Shown here piece by piece: positions 17,861 to 27,755 of a stretch of DNA of 64,000 bases. Position 1 is the first letter of the stretch. The number at the start of each line of letters is the position of its first letter. The translations under genes and the position numbers were made by a program. Below the pieces are notes generated by a model, which worked only from the letters and a program-made list of their open reading frames with translations, did no database searches and was not told the origin of the DNA. This DNA is from Rhodospirillaceae bacterium (lineage in GTDB: Bacteria > Pseudomonadota > Alphaproteobacteria > Rhodospirillales > UBA2165), in contig PBNV01000037.1 of assembly GCA_002723345.1 (NCBI GenBank), positions 1 to 64,000 of the forward strand. The letters run 5' to 3'.

Positions 17861-19402
17861 ATGATTGAGCCGAGACTGGAACTCACAGGGATCACGAAAC
17901 AGTATCCTGGTGTCCTCGCTAACAATAATGTGAACCTCAAAATTATGCCGGGAGAAATACATGCGCTGTTGGGAGAGAATGGCGCCGGCAAAAGCACGCT
18001 CGTGAAATTCATCTATGGCGTACAGAAAGCCGACTCCGGCCAGATACGCTGGGAAGGGAAACACCAAGAAGTAAGCAGTCCGAATGTCGCCCGAAAACTC
18101 GGAATTGGGATGGTGTTTCAACATTTTTCTTTATTCGATGCGATGACCGTTGAGGAGAACATCTCTGTTGGAATTGTGCCGGAGCTGGCAAAAGGTGACC
18201 TTGCAAACAGGATCACTGAGATTTCACGGCAATACGGTCTCCCGCTTGATCCCCAACGATACGTTCATACTTTATCTGTCGGCGAGCGTCAGAGGATCGA
18301 AGTGGTGCGGTGCTTGCTTCAGAGTCCGAGGCTATTGATCATGGATGAGCCCACATCCGTGCTGACCCCGCAGGAAGTCCGCGAGCTTTTTAAGACACTG
18401 CGCAGCCTATCTGAGGAAGGGGTTTCAATTCTGTATATTAGCCACAAACTGCAGGAGATAATAGATCTGTGCCATAATGCGACTATCATGCGAATGGGGG
18501 AGGTGGTGGCCACGTGTAAGCCCGAGAATGAAACGCCTCGATCTATGGCGGAGATGATGATGGGCGCCAATCTGATCGCACCAGAACGGCCCGATAGGCG
18601 CATGCCAGGTCCGGTTCGGTTGACCGTTAACAGTCTATCCGTCGTTTCTTCAAATCAGCATGGTGTTGATCTAAAGGACATCAATTTTGACGTTCATGCA
18701 GGGGAAGTGCTTGGTGTTGCCGGGATTGCCGGGAATGGTCAGCGGGAGCTAATGGATGCACTCAGTGGGGAGGTGCCCGTTGACGCCGAAGAATGTGTAA
18801 TTATTGACGACCACAAAGTGGGCCGGTCCGGACCTACGGACCGCAGAAATGCAGGTATGGGGTTTGTTCCAGAGGAACGGCTCGGGCACGGTGCCGTGCC
18901 AGAGATGTCTCTGTGGGAAAACGCCTTTCTGTCTGGTGCTCAATCCATGAGCCTTTTGGACAAGGGTTTCATCCGGACCAGAGAGTCTGCTGATTATGCG
19001 AGTAATATTGTTCGGGAATTTAACGTGAAAACGCCCGGGGTTGAAAATGCAGCCAATTCTCTCTCAGGTGGTAACCTGCAAAAGTTTATTTTTGGACGCG
19101 AGATTTTACAAGGTCCCGGCGTAATTGTTGTGCTCCAGCCCACATGGGGTGTGGATGCAGGTTCAGCCGCAGCAATCCGGCAGGCTCTGATTGATTTGGC
19201 GGGCACGGGCGCCGCGGTGCTAGTTATCTCCCAGGATTTGGAGGAATTGTTTGAAGTGTCGGACCGGATTGCCGTGATATGTGAGGGCGTAGTCTCCAGT
19301 CCTCGCGCAGTATCAGATATTACGGTTGATGAAATCGGACTTTTGATGGCCGGGATTTCCGAGCCATCTAGTTCTGCGCGGGAGGCTACGTATGGCCATT
19401 AG
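17861..19402 (+). CDS. ABC importer ATP-binding protein (purine nucleoside/nucleobase type)
   Basis: The 513-residue protein contains two fused ABC domains, as in YufO/RbsA-type importers. The first has Walker A LLGENGAGKSTLVKF, signature LSVGERQRIEV and Walker B LLIMDEPTSVL. The second has a degenerate Walker A (GIAGNGQRELM), signature LSGGNLQKFIFG and a Walker B with Gln in place of the usual catalytic acid region (VLQPTWGVD), the expected asymmetric pattern. It begins immediately after the xdhB stop and overlaps the first permease by eleven bases. Its place beside xdhAB and guaD suggests a purine substrate, which is inference from context. Confidence 0.9.
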   Translation: MIEPRLELTGITKQYPGVLANNNVNLKIMPGEIHALLGENGAGKSTLVKFIYGVQKADSGQIRWEGKHQEVSSPNVARKLGIGMVFQHFSLFDAMTVEENISVGIVPELAKGDLANRITEISRQYGLPLDPQRYVHTLSVGERQRIEVVRCLLQSPRLLIMDEPTSVLTPQEVRELFKTLRSLSEEGVSILYISHKLQEIIDLCHNATIMRMGEVVATCKPENETPRSMAEMMMGANLIAPERPDRRMPGPVRLTVNSLSVVSSNQHGVDLKDINFDVHAGEVLGVAGIAGNGQRELMDALSGEVPVDAEECVIIDDHKVGRSGPTDRRNAGMGFVPEERLGHGAVPEMSLWENAFLSGAQSMSLLDKGFIRTRESADYASNIVREFNVKTPGVENAANSLSGGNLQKFIFGREILQGPGVIVVLQPTWGVDAGSAAAIRQALIDLAGTGAAVLVISQDLEELFEVSDRIAVICEGVVSSPRAVSDITVDEIGLLMAGISEPSSSAREATYGH

Positions 19403-20486
19403 ACTTGAGCCCCGCGGTGAGGTCTCGCAGGGTATGATTTATGGTTCTCCACTTGTGGCAGTGGCTGCCACTCTTGTTTCTGGCCTGGTTCTATTCGCCA
19501 TCCTCGGTGTGAGCCCGTTGGACGCGTTATTTACGTTCTTTATTTCACCGGTCTCCAGCTTGGACGGCTGGACGGAACTATTTGTGAAAGCAACGCCGTT
19601 AGTATTGATCGCGGTGGGGCTATCGTTTGGCTTCCAGGCCAATGTCTGGAACATTGGAGCCGAGGGCCAACTTACAATAGGTGCCCTTGCCGGTGGTGGT
19701 CTCGCCTTGTTATTTTTTGAGGCGGAAAGCGTGCTTCTCCTGCCTGCTATGATGATTGCCGGAATTTTGGGCGGCATGGCTTGGGCCGCCATACCGGCTT
19801 TTCTTAAGACAAAATATAATACTAACGAAATCCTCACGAGCTTGATGTTGGTATACGTGGGTCTCCTTGTATTAAGCTGGTTAATCCACGGCCCGTGGAA
19901 GTCACCGGATGGTATGAATTTCCCGGAGTCAAGATTGTTTCATGATCAGGCTACGCTCCCAGTGTTCGTGTCCGAGACGCGTCTTCATATCGGCTGGCTC
20001 ATTGCGCTTGCCGTTGTTCTTACCAGTTGGATTGTGATGGCTCGACACATAATAGGCTTCCAGGTCAAGGTGATCGGCATGGCTCCGATGGCTGCAAGAT
20101 TCGCCGGATTCAATGAAAACAAGGTCATCTGGATAGCCCTTATGATTAGTGGGGGGCTGGCAGGGTTCGCCGGAATGATTGAAGTGTCCGGTCCAATAGG
20201 CAAGATCCAGCCGATGATCTCGCCCGGCTACGGCTTTACCGCGATAATAGTAGCATTTTTGGGAAGGTTGCACCCTGTAGGCGTGCTGTTTGCTGGTATG
20301 TTAATGGCACTCACCTATCTCGGCGGTGACGCTGCCCAAATCGAGTTAAACTTGCCCAACGCCGTTACCGGCGTATTCCAGGGCATGCTGCTGTTTTACC
20401 TGCTTGCCTCAGATGTTTTGGTAAAATACCAAATAAGACTGGGTCCCTCGGCACCCATTGTATTTAAAGCTGGGCCCAGCAAATGA
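19392..20486 (+). CDS. ABC importer permease, YufP-like
   Basis: The 364-residue inner-membrane permease of the branched-chain amino acid/ribose type (BPD_transp_2) has about ten hydrophobic segments. Family signatures are LVLIAVGLSFGFQANVWNIG followed by AEGQLTIGALAGG, and KYNTNEILTSLMLVY. It pairs with the 308-residue permease to form the transmembrane channel of a BMP-type importer. The ATG at 19392 overlaps the ATPase gene by eleven bases, and its stop overlaps the next gene as ATGA. Confidence 0.9.
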   Translation: MAIRLEPRGEVSQGMIYGSPLVAVAATLVSGLVLFAILGVSPLDALFTFFISPVSSLDGWTELFVKATPLVLIAVGLSFGFQANVWNIGAEGQLTIGALAGGGLALLFFEAESVLLLPAMMIAGILGGMAWAAIPAFLKTKYNTNEILTSLMLVYVGLLVLSWLIHGPWKSPDGMNFPESRLFHDQATLPVFVSETRLHIGWLIALAVVLTSWIVMARHIIGFQVKVIGMAPMAARFAGFNENKVIWIALMISGGLAGFAGMIEVSGPIGKIQPMISPGYGFTAIIVAFLGRLHPVGVLFAGMLMALTYLGGDAAQIELNLPNAVTGVFQGMLLFYLLASDVLVKYQIRLGPSAPIVFKAGPSK

Positions 20487-21409
20487 TTCCGGATTGGCTT
20501 ACACCGGCGATCATGACGATCATAACAGCCTCCACACCTCTTGTTTTCGCAGCCGTTGGCGAAATCATGGTGGAAAAATCGGGCGTTCTCAACTTGGGTG
20601 TTGAGGGCATGATGATAATGGGGGCTGTTGCGGCGTTTGCCATTGGTGTAACCACTGGCAGTGCGACACTTGCGATCCTATTTGGGGCGTTAGCAGGTCT
20701 TGTACTGGCTTTAATTTTTGGTCTACTTACGCTGAATTTACGCGCGAATCAGGTAGCGACCGGATTGGCGCTAACCCTGTTCGGTCTCGGATTAAGCGCT
20801 CTAATCGGCCATTCCTTTGTGGGTGAGACATTCTCTGGGCTTCCCAAGCTTGACATTCCTTTCATCTCTAAATTACCAATAATTGGCCCGCTAGTCTTCG
20901 GCCAGGATGTTTTGGTTTATATGTCGGTCGCGAGTGTTTTTTTTGCGGGCTGGTTTCTCAATAAAACCCGCTGGGGTCTCGTGTTGCGCGCCGTAGGTGA
21001 AAACCATGATGCAGCCCACGCGATCGGCCACCCGGTGAATTTTGTCCGCATGATGGCGGTTCTTTTCGGTGGCTCAATGGCAGGCCTGGGAGGTGCATAT
21101 CTCTCTTTGGCATACACGCCGCTATGGGTTGAGAATATGACCGCTGGGAGAGGTTGGATAGCGCTTGCGCTCGTTGTCTTTGCATCCTGGAGGCCGGGTC
21201 GAGCGATTTTTGGGGCCTATCTTTTTGGCGGGATAACAATTCTCCAATTGCATGTTCAAGGATTTGGTGTTGCCATAGCACCCCAGCTTATGTCTATGCT
21301 TCCATATCTAGCAACAATTGTTGTTTTAGTGTTAATCTCGCACGACGTTAATCGATTCAAGCTAAGTGCGCCGGCTTGTTTGGGTAAAACTTTTCACCCT
21401 TCTCAATAG
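20483..21409 (+). CDS. ABC importer permease, YufQ-like
   Basis: The second permease has 308 residues and about eight or nine membrane segments. It shows the family blocks TPLVFAAVGEIMVEKSGVLNLGVEGMM (split across the first helices), LRANQVATGLALTLFG and GRGWIALALVVFASWRPGRA. Translation is coupled to the upstream permease by an ATGA overlap at 20483. It is likely the smaller partner of the heterodimeric channel that works with the BMP binding protein at 21435. Confidence 0.9.
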   Translation: MIPDWLTPAIMTIITASTPLVFAAVGEIMVEKSGVLNLGVEGMMIMGAVAAFAIGVTTGSATLAILFGALAGLVLALIFGLLTLNLRANQVATGLALTLFGLGLSALIGHSFVGETFSGLPKLDIPFISKLPIIGPLVFGQDVLVYMSVASVFFAGWFLNKTRWGLVLRAVGENHDAAHAIGHPVNFVRMMAVLFGGSMAGLGGAYLSLAYTPLWVENMTAGRGWIALALVVFASWRPGRAIFGAYLFGGITILQLHVQGFGVAIAPQLMSMLPYLATIVVLVLISHDVNRFKLSAPACLGKTFHPSQ

Positions 21410-21434
21410 AGTATCCTGCAAATAGGAGGTTTAA

Positions 21435-22538
21435 TTGAATAAAAGTAGTCTTATTGGTATTGGTCTCGCGGTCGTTTTGATAATTGCCTTATTATCATCT
21501 GTGGGCCAAGGGCCATCAGAAAAAGCAAAAGATGATGGTAAGTTGAGTGTTGGCTTTGTTTATGTTGGTCCGATAGGTGACCATGGATGGACATACGAGC
21601 ATAATGAGGGGCGCCTTGCGATTGAAAAGGCTCTTGGCGAAAAAGTGAAAACGACTTACGTCGAGAAAGTTCCCTATGGCCCTGATTCAGAGAGGGTAAT
21701 AGGTAAACTCGCTTCCTCTGGAACTGATCTGATATTTACCACCTCTTTTGGTTATATGGATCCCACGATCAAGGTAGCAAAAAAATATCCGAATGTGAAA
21801 TTTGAACATGCAACTGGCTACAAGCGCTCGGACAATACTGCGACATACTCCGGGCGCTTCTACGAGGGTCGTCACGTTGCGGGGCTCATCGCGGGAAAGA
21901 TGACTAAAACCAATACAATCGGTTATGTCGCCTCTTTCCCTATTCCAGAGGTTATTCGGGGCATTAATGCGACGATACTCGCAGCCCGTTCCGTAAATCC
22001 GGACGTGAAAATCAAAGTCATTTGGGTCTCTTCCTGGTTTGATCCGGGTAAAGAAGCCGATGCCGCTAAAGCGCTAATTGATCAGGGTGCTGATGTCTTA
22101 TTCCAACACACTGACTCCCCAGCACCCGTCCAAGTTGCAGAGAAACGCGGTATCTGGGCATTGGGACAGGCATCGGATATGAGGCAGTTTGGGCCTAAAG
22201 CACACCTTACGGCTATTATTGATGATTGGGCACCTTATTATGTCGCTCGCACAAAAGCTGTCATGAATAAGACCTGGACGTCTGGTGATACCTGGGGTGG
22301 ATTTAAATCCGGAATGGTGCGCATGGCCCCCTATAATAAAGCGATACCGGCTGATGTAGTGGCACTTGCCGAAAAGGCCCGGAAGGGTATTATCGATGGA
22401 TCCGTGCACGCATTCCAAGGTCCGATCAAAGATCAGGCCGGCAAGGTTGTCGTGAAAGCAGGCGAGCGGGCCTCAGATAAAATGCTACTCGGTATGAACT
22501 TCTATGTTGAGGGCGTGGACGGTAGTATCCCCAAATAA
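21435..22538 (+). CDS. BMP-family substrate-binding protein of the purine ABC importer
   Basis: The 367-residue periplasmic binding protein of the BMP/PnrA family delivers nucleosides or nucleobases to the importer. The N-terminus has one hydrophobic segment (LIGIGLAVVLIIALLSSVGQ) but no lipobox cysteine, so it is either cleaved or stays anchored in the membrane. Family sections include VGFVYVGPIGDHGWTYEH, PNVKFEHATGYK, SGRFYEGRHVAGLIAG and VLFQHTDSPAPVQVAE. It uses a TTG start at 21435 behind a strong AGGAGG at five-base spacing. An intrinsic terminator follows at 22566, ending this operon. Confidence 0.9.
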   Translation: MNKSSLIGIGLAVVLIIALLSSVGQGPSEKAKDDGKLSVGFVYVGPIGDHGWTYEHNEGRLAIEKALGEKVKTTYVEKVPYGPDSERVIGKLASSGTDLIFTTSFGYMDPTIKVAKKYPNVKFEHATGYKRSDNTATYSGRFYEGRHVAGLIAGKMTKTNTIGYVASFPIPEVIRGINATILAARSVNPDVKIKVIWVSSWFDPGKEADAAKALIDQGADVLFQHTDSPAPVQVAEKRGIWALGQASDMRQFGPKAHLTAIIDDWAPYYVARTKAVMNKTWTSGDTWGGFKSGMVRMAPYNKAIPADVVALAEKARKGIIDGSVHAFQGPIKDQAGKVVVKAGERASDKMLLGMNFYVEGVDGSIPK

Positions 22539-22565
22539 TAATATTTGATATAGATAAAGTTGCGA

Positions 22566-22603
22566 GGGTGGCAGGGCACAACTAGGTTCTGCCACCCTTT
22601 TTT
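22566..22603 (+). terminator. intrinsic terminator after the purine ABC operon
   Basis: GGGTGGCAG pairs perfectly with CTGCCACCC across a 14-base loop and is followed directly by six T. It lies 28 bases after the BMP gene stop and 15 bases before the guaD TTG, so guaD needs read-through or its own start inside this short space. Confidence 0.9.
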
Positions 22604-22617
22604 GAGAGTAGATAGTT

Positions 22618-23910
22618 TTGCCCGGCGGACGAGTACTTAAAGGTCGAGTGCTGAGCTTTAATGGGGATCCGTCTCTTGAGGGGCCCCAGGCAGTCTCTTT
22701 TTGGGAGAGAGGTGCGGTAACAATTGAAGATGGGACAATTTCAGCAGTTGGAAATGATCGGAGTGTTCCGGAATCAGTCAGCGTAACTGACTATGGTGAT
22801 CGACTTATTTGTGCCGGATTCGTAGACGGGCACGTGCATTATCCTCAAATCAATATTGTGGCGTCCTATGGTAAGCAATTATTGGATTGGCTAACCACCT
22901 ATACCTTTCCCGAGGAAATACGGTTCTCAGATCCGGAAATTGCCCGAGAGGCAGCCAAATTTTTCTTAAATGAGCTGTCAAAGAATGGATTTACGACAGC
23001 TGCAGTTTATTGCAGCAGTCATCCAGTATCCGTTGATGCTTTCTTCACCGAAGCTAGTGTGCGGAACCTCAGGATGATAGCGGGCAAGGTCATGATGGAC
23101 CGCAATGCGCCCGAGGAACTGTTGGATACCGCCCAGTCTAGTTATGACCAGTCCAAGGCTCTAATTGACAAATGGCATAGAAAAGGTCGCAATCTCTACG
23201 CAATCACGCCTCGTTTCGCACCTACCTCGTCGCCGGAACAACTAGAGTTAGCGGGTGCATTATTCAAAGAGTCAGAAGGTGTCTATGTTCAGTCTCATGT
23301 ATCTGAAAATTTAGATGAGATTACATGGGTTCGTGATCTTTTTCCTGGGGCAACGTCGTACTTAGACGTCTATTCCAAGATGGGGTTGCTGGGCCCTTGT
23401 TCTCTTTATGGTCATGGAATTCACCTTTCCGACAAAGAAATTGCCATGGCAGCTGAGACTGGAACCGGCATCGTGCACTGTCCAACCTCCAACCTTTTCA
23501 TTGGTAGTGGCCTATTTCAGTATCAAAAATTAAGAGAGGCAGGCGTGTTACTTGCGCTTGGGACAGATGTTGGTGGCGGGTCATCTCTCTCGCCGTTTGC
23601 GACGATGAAAGCTGCATACGAAATTTCACAGCTTCAGGGAATATCATTGTCGCCAGAGACTTTGTTCTACGCAGCAAGTTTGGGAGGTGCAATAACACTG
23701 AATTTGGGCGACAGGATAGGCCGGGTTTCGGCAGGTTATGAGGCGGATCTTACGGTGATCGATCTCGAATCGACCCCGCTTATACGCAATCGAATGAAAA
23801 CAGCAGAAACATTACGCGATCAGCTGTTTACACAAATAATTCTTGCCGATGACCGGGCCATTCGAGCAACTTATGCCAGTGGAGAACTAATCTACGACCG
23901 AGGCGCGTGA
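22618..23910 (+). CDS. guaD: guanine deaminase
   Basis: Guanine deaminase converts guanine to xanthine, feeding XdhAB downstream. The 430-residue amidohydrolase shows the metal-binding HxH in DGHVHYPQI, the GKVMMDRNAPEEL block characteristic of guanine deaminases, QSHVSENLDEI, GHGIHLSD and the metal aspartate in LGTDVGGGSSLSPF. The TTG at 22618 gives the full N-terminal strand (LKGRVLSFNGDP); an in-frame GTG at 22648 is an alternative. It follows the ABC operon terminator closely. Its placement links import of guanine-type bases to the xanthine and urate steps. Confidence 0.92.
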   Translation: MPGGRVLKGRVLSFNGDPSLEGPQAVSFWERGAVTIEDGTISAVGNDRSVPESVSVTDYGDRLICAGFVDGHVHYPQINIVASYGKQLLDWLTTYTFPEEIRFSDPEIAREAAKFFLNELSKNGFTTAAVYCSSHPVSVDAFFTEASVRNLRMIAGKVMMDRNAPEELLDTAQSSYDQSKALIDKWHRKGRNLYAITPRFAPTSSPEQLELAGALFKESEGVYVQSHVSENLDEITWVRDLFPGATSYLDVYSKMGLLGPCSLYGHGIHLSDKEIAMAAETGTGIVHCPTSNLFIGSGLFQYQKLREAGVLLALGTDVGGGSSLSPFATMKAAYEISQLQGISLSPETLFYAASLGGAITLNLGDRIGRVSAGYEADLTVIDLESTPLIRNRMKTAETLRDQLFTQIILADDRAIRATYASGELIYDRGA

Positions 23911-24025
23911 TCCTATTTTTTCTGGAAATCAGTTAGCACGACTCTCGAGGGCGTTAATATATCGTCATAATCAAAAGCTTCGAGAACAATTCTCTGTTTC
24001 AAAACCGTTACATTTTTTTTGAAAA

Positions 24026-24529
24026 CTAGGCAGCGTCGCTTGGTGACTCGGCGAGCGGTGCGACATATTGCGGTTCGGTATCCCAGGGAAAGAATACCCA
24101 ATGGTTTTGAGGGACTTCATGGACAAATGTATCAACATAAGGAATGCCCTCTGGTTTGGCATAGACCGTCGCAACATGGCATTTTGGTAAAAAATCGCGA
24201 GCCGTTTTCATCGTCGTGCCCGTATCCACCAGATCGTCAATCATAAGCCAACCCTCACCCCCATCAGCGACAGCTTCATCAGGTTTTTTTATGATATTCA
24301 CGTCACCTATAAATTGTTTGTCATAGGTGGCTATACAAAGAGTGTCTATCCGCCGGATTTCCATCTCGCGGGCAATGATCGCTGCGGGGACCAGCCCACC
24401 GCGGGTGACTGCAATGATACCTTTCCACTCACTTTTTCCGATGAGCTTACGAACTAGGGACTTACCATCTTGGTGTACTTGGAGCCAATTTACATGGTGA
24501 TCAACCACATCTGTCCTGAGTTCGCTCAT
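24026..24529 (-). CDS. gpt: xanthine-guanine phosphoribosyltransferase
   Basis: Gpt salvages xanthine and guanine to XMP and GMP using PRPP, competing with the catabolic route encoded beside it. The 167-residue enzyme has VTRGGLVPAAIIARE and the PRPP-binding loop WLMIDDLVDTGTTMKTA. The YAKPEGIPYVDTFV and WVFFPWDTEP segments are typical of the Gpt subgroup rather than hypoxanthine enzymes. It starts with ATG 24529 and converges with guaD, leaving a 115-base gap without a recognisable terminator. Confidence 0.95.
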   Translation of the reverse strand: MSELRTDVVDHHVNWLQVHQDGKSLVRKLIGKSEWKGIIAVTRGGLVPAAIIAREMEIRRIDTLCIATYDKQFIGDVNIIKKPDEAVADGGEGWLMIDDLVDTGTTMKTARDFLPKCHVATVYAKPEGIPYVDTFVHEVPQNHWVFFPWDTEPQYVAPLAESPSDAA

Positions 24530-24718
24530 GTTTATGTAAGTCCTGCATGCCGTTTTTCGTAACGGTCAAATTACTCGGAATACTATTCGCTGTAATCTTA
24601 CCATGGTGTCGGGTGAGAGCAAGGCAGGGGCTGCCTGAATTCTTATTTGATGCTCTCGACAAGTTGTCAGAATATGGCTAGTAGATTGGTGTGGCGCCGT
24701 TCCCTAAGAGGGTCAATA

Positions 24719-25210
24719 ATGAAATACCTGAATTCTATCGTTTACGTTCTCCTGATCGTTTTGGTGAACTGGTTATTTACTGTGGTGCCCCTGGTGGAAC
24801 TACCTGGTGGGACCATGTGGCCGCCGGTTTCGCTGCTGGTTGGTTTCATCTTCGTGGCTCGTGACTTTGCCCAACGAGAGGTTGGTCATTGGGTTTTAGC
24901 CCTCATGGCCATAGGGGTGGTGCTCAGCTATTTCATGGCGTCTCCGCAAGTAGCATTTGCAAGTGCGACCGCATTTTTGATCAGTGAACTCCTCGATTGG
25001 GCGGTATATACATATACGAAACGTCCGTTGTCGGAGCGCATTCTCTATTCCAGTGTGCTTGGCACCCCCGCCGATAGCATTGTGTTCCTCAGTATGCTGG
25101 GATATTTCTCGATCGCCGGGGCAACCGCAATGACCGCTAGCAAACTTTTGGGTGCCCTTATTGTTTGGTGGCTGATCCGCAAACGTGAAGTCACCACGGC
25201 GGAAGTCTAG
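24719..25210 (+). CDS. VUT-family transporter, candidate queuosine-precursor importer
   Basis: The 163-residue membrane protein of the VUT (Vut_1/DUF165) family has about five or six hydrophobic helices and the family signature VARDFAQREVGHW after the first pair. Members studied in other bacteria import queuosine precursors. tgt and queA lie just beyond on the opposite strand, supporting that role here by context only. The frame is open from 24647, but the ATG at 24719, with AAGAGGG at suitable spacing, starts the first helix and was chosen. Confidence 0.75.
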   Translation: MKYLNSIVYVLLIVLVNWLFTVVPLVELPGGTMWPPVSLLVGFIFVARDFAQREVGHWVLALMAIGVVLSYFMASPQVAFASATAFLISELLDWAVYTYTKRPLSERILYSSVLGTPADSIVFLSMLGYFSIAGATAMTASKLLGALIVWWLIRKREVTTAEV

Positions 25211-25532
25211 TACCGGGTGTCACGCTTTGCTAACCTGCTCCCGGGGGAGCCTTAAAGGCCAATATCCCGATCGAGGCGGCGAGATCGACTCGGGCTATCC
25301 GGGCTACCGTGCCTGGATGGGTGCCATCTCCCGAGGCTAGACCAACACCTTCGAGCGATAAGCAGTTTTGGAGACCTGCGCCATTGCGTGCAGGTCAACC
25401 GTCCCTTTTATGCCTTGACCTGCCGCCGCTGTTAACACTTGAGGAATAGATTTCAGATTGCCGAATACAGGTGAGTAAGTAGTTCCTACCATCCGGGGCG
25501 GCATTCCGCTGCCACGCATCCATTTTATGCTG
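25211..25532. other. 322-base gap between the VUT gene and tgt
   Basis: I see no tRNA, strong terminator or recognisable protein family. A minus-strand frame of 73 codons at 25337-25558 overlaps the tgt end and matches nothing known to me. A decayed small gene is possible but not supported. Confidence 0.4.
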
Positions 25533-26660
25533 TTAAAGGGGCGCGATGTCGCCTTCACTCTTGTCGTTGTGAAACCGTTCGGTGAAAATCGTCAGGGTTC
25601 CTTCGTTGATTGATTTTCGCAAACCCATCATGAGATCTTGATAGTAGGTTAGGTTGTGCCACGTGAGTAGCACTGGACCCAGTATTTCGTTGGCTTTGAA
25701 GAGATGATGAAGATAGGCACGGCTGAAATCACGGCAGGCTGGGCAGGTGCAATGATCATCTAATGGTCGAGGGTCTTCCGCGTGTCTGGCATTGCGAATG
25801 TTAAGCTCTCCACGGCGGGTGAATGCCTTCCCCGTGCGCCCGGAGCGGGTAGGCATCACGCAGTCGAACATATCTATGCCGCGTTCGACTGCGCCAACAA
25901 TATCCGCCGGCGTGCCCACCCCCATAAGGTAGCGGGGTTGTCCATGGGGCAGGTGCGGCACGGTGAAATCCAGTGTCATGAACATCTCATTCTGAGGTTC
26001 ACCGACGGCGAGACCGCCAATGGCGTATCCATCAAAGCCGATCCCGGTGAGACCTCTTGCGGACTCCTCTCGTAAGTCCTCAAAAATATTACCCTGCACA
26101 ATGCCAAATATTCCGTATCCTGACCTCTCTTGGAAGGCGTCTCTCGAACGGCCCGCCCACCGGTGGGTTAATTCCATGGAATGGGCTATCTCGGATTTCG
26201 GGCGGCCGTGCCTCGGGCACTCGTCCAGTACCATGGTGATGTTGGAGTCCAAGAGATATTGGATTTCAATGGAGCGTTCGGGGGTGAGCTCGTACTTGGT
26301 CCCATCCAAATGGGACTGAAAAGTTACACCCTTTTCATTCATTTTGCGAAGTTGAGCGAGCGACATAACCTGAAATCCACCAGAATCCGTTAGGATTGGT
26401 TTGTGCCAATTCATAAAATTGTGGAGGCCGCCAAGTTTCGCAACTCGCTCGGCTCCCGGGCGCAGCATCAAATGATAGGTATTGCCAAGAACGATGTCGG
26501 CTCCCGTTGTTGCCACGGCATCCGGCATCATGGCTTTGACGGCGCCCGCCGTGCCCACAGGCATAAAGGCTGGTGTCTGGATGTCGCCGTGTCTTGTCGA
26601 GAGTAGGCCGGTTCGAGCGTTTCGGTCCCATGCCGATATCTTGAAGGACAAGCCGTTCAT
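25533..26660 (-). CDS. tgt: queuine tRNA-ribosyltransferase
   Basis: Tgt exchanges guanine-34 for preQ1 in tRNAs with GUN anticodons. The 375-residue TIM-barrel enzyme has [16 protein letters not shown] with the catalytic Asp, [41 protein letters not shown] split around the second catalytic Asp, and the C-terminal zinc site C-T-C-P-A-C with a later His in the TWHN region. The start codon overlaps the queA stop as ATGA, so the two are translationally coupled. Confidence 0.96.
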   Translation of the reverse strand: MNGLSFKISAWDRNARTGLLSTRHGDIQTPAFMPVGTAGAVKAMMPDAVATTGADIVLGNTYHLMLRPGAERVAKLGGLHNFMNWHKPILTDSGGFQVMSLAQLRKMNEKGVTFQSHLDGTKYELTPERSIEIQYLLDSNITMVLDECPRHGRPKSEIAHSMELTHRWAGRSRDAFQERSGYGIFGIVQGNIFEDLREESARGLTGIGFDGYAIGGLAVGEPQNEMFMTLDFTVPHLPHGQPRYLMGVGTPADIVGAVERGIDMFDCVMPTRSGRTGKAFTRRGELNIRNARHAEDPRPLDDHCTCPACRDFSRAYLHHLFKANEILGPVLLTWHNLTYYQDLMMGLRKSINEGTLTIFTERFHNDKSEGDIAPL

Positions 26661-27691
26661 GTTTTTTCCCGCTCCAGTAAACAGGCATCCCCGTATGAGT
26701 AAAACCGATAGCGATTCTGAATGGCGTGACCATAGGCCGATTTCATCTTATCTAGGCCCGCAAAAGCTGCGACCAACATAAAGAGCGTTGACCTCGGAAG
26801 ATGAAAATTGGTGATCATTTTATCCGCGATCTTGAACCGGTGGCCGGGTGTCATAAAGATATCGGTTTCACCGGTAAAGGGCCGGAGTATACCGGTATCA
26901 TCCGCCGCTGTCTCTAAGAGCCTTAAAGATGTGGACCCAACGGGCACCACCGCCGCCCCCGCCGACCGGGTATCGTTGACCAACTTCAGGGTTGCCGCTG
27001 GAATGGTACCCCATTCACTATGCATTTGGTGATCGGTGGTTTCTTCCACCTTAACCGGTAGGAACGTCCCGGCTCCCACATGAAGGGTCACAAAGGCAGT
27101 ATGAATACCTGCCGATTTGAGGGTTTTTAGAAGCGTTTCTGAGAAATGCAGGCCTGCTGTAGGTGCCGCGACGGCGCCTTCGTTTTTGGCAAATACCGTT
27201 TGATAGTCCGTCGGATCGCTGGGAATCCCGGCCTTGGGACGTTTGATATATGGCGGCAGAGGCATGATACCATATTTTTGAAGTAATGCGACCAGGTCGC
27301 CATCGTTTTGCTGAAAGCTCAGAAGAACCTCGCCCCCGATGCGCTTATCCACCACGTCCGCCGAAAATTCCTCTGCAAAATTTAACTTATCTCCGGCCGT
27401 AAGTTTGCGGGCTGGGCGGGCAAATGCCCACCAGGTGTTAGCGCTCTCCTGCTTATGAAGGGTGACTTCCAGATCGGCTTTCCCGCGTTTTCCGCGCAAG
27501 CGGCTGGGGATGACTTTGGTGTTGTTGAAGACCAAGAGATCGCCGGGCGACAATAGACACGGCAGGTCCCGTACGTGACAATCCCCGATTGTATCACCGA
27601 TATGAAGCAGTCGCGCCGATCCCCGGGGTTCCGCCGGTTTCTGGGCGATCAAATCCGGCGGTAGGTCAAAATCAAAATCGCTCACTTTCAT
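26657..27691 (-). CDS. queA: S-adenosylmethionine:tRNA ribosyltransferase-isomerase
   Basis: QueA transfers and rearranges the ribosyl of SAM onto preQ1-tRNA, making epoxyqueuosine. The protein begins [19 protein letters not shown] and shows [52 protein letters not shown] and a C-terminal [18 protein letters not shown]. The frame extends to 27727, but the ATG at 27691 gives the canonical start. It precedes and overlaps tgt, the usual order. Confidence 0.95.
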   Translation of the reverse strand: MKVSDFDFDLPPDLIAQKPAEPRGSARLLHIGDTIGDCHVRDLPCLLSPGDLLVFNNTKVIPSRLRGKRGKADLEVTLHKQESANTWWAFARPARKLTAGDKLNFAEEFSADVVDKRIGGEVLLSFQQNDGDLVALLQKYGIMPLPPYIKRPKAGIPSDPTDYQTVFAKNEGAVAAPTAGLHFSETLLKTLKSAGIHTAFVTLHVGAGTFLPVKVEETTDHQMHSEWGTIPAATLKLVNDTRSAGAAVVPVGSTSLRLLETAADDTGILRPFTGETDIFMTPGHRFKIADKMITNFHLPRSTLFMLVAAFAGLDKMKSAYGHAIQNRYRFYSYGDACLLEREKT

Positions 27692-27755
27692 AAATCGAGG
27701 CATAGCGCATGGAAGGTTTGCGAGCAAACGCGCTGCGGACTATTTTATCCAGAAC

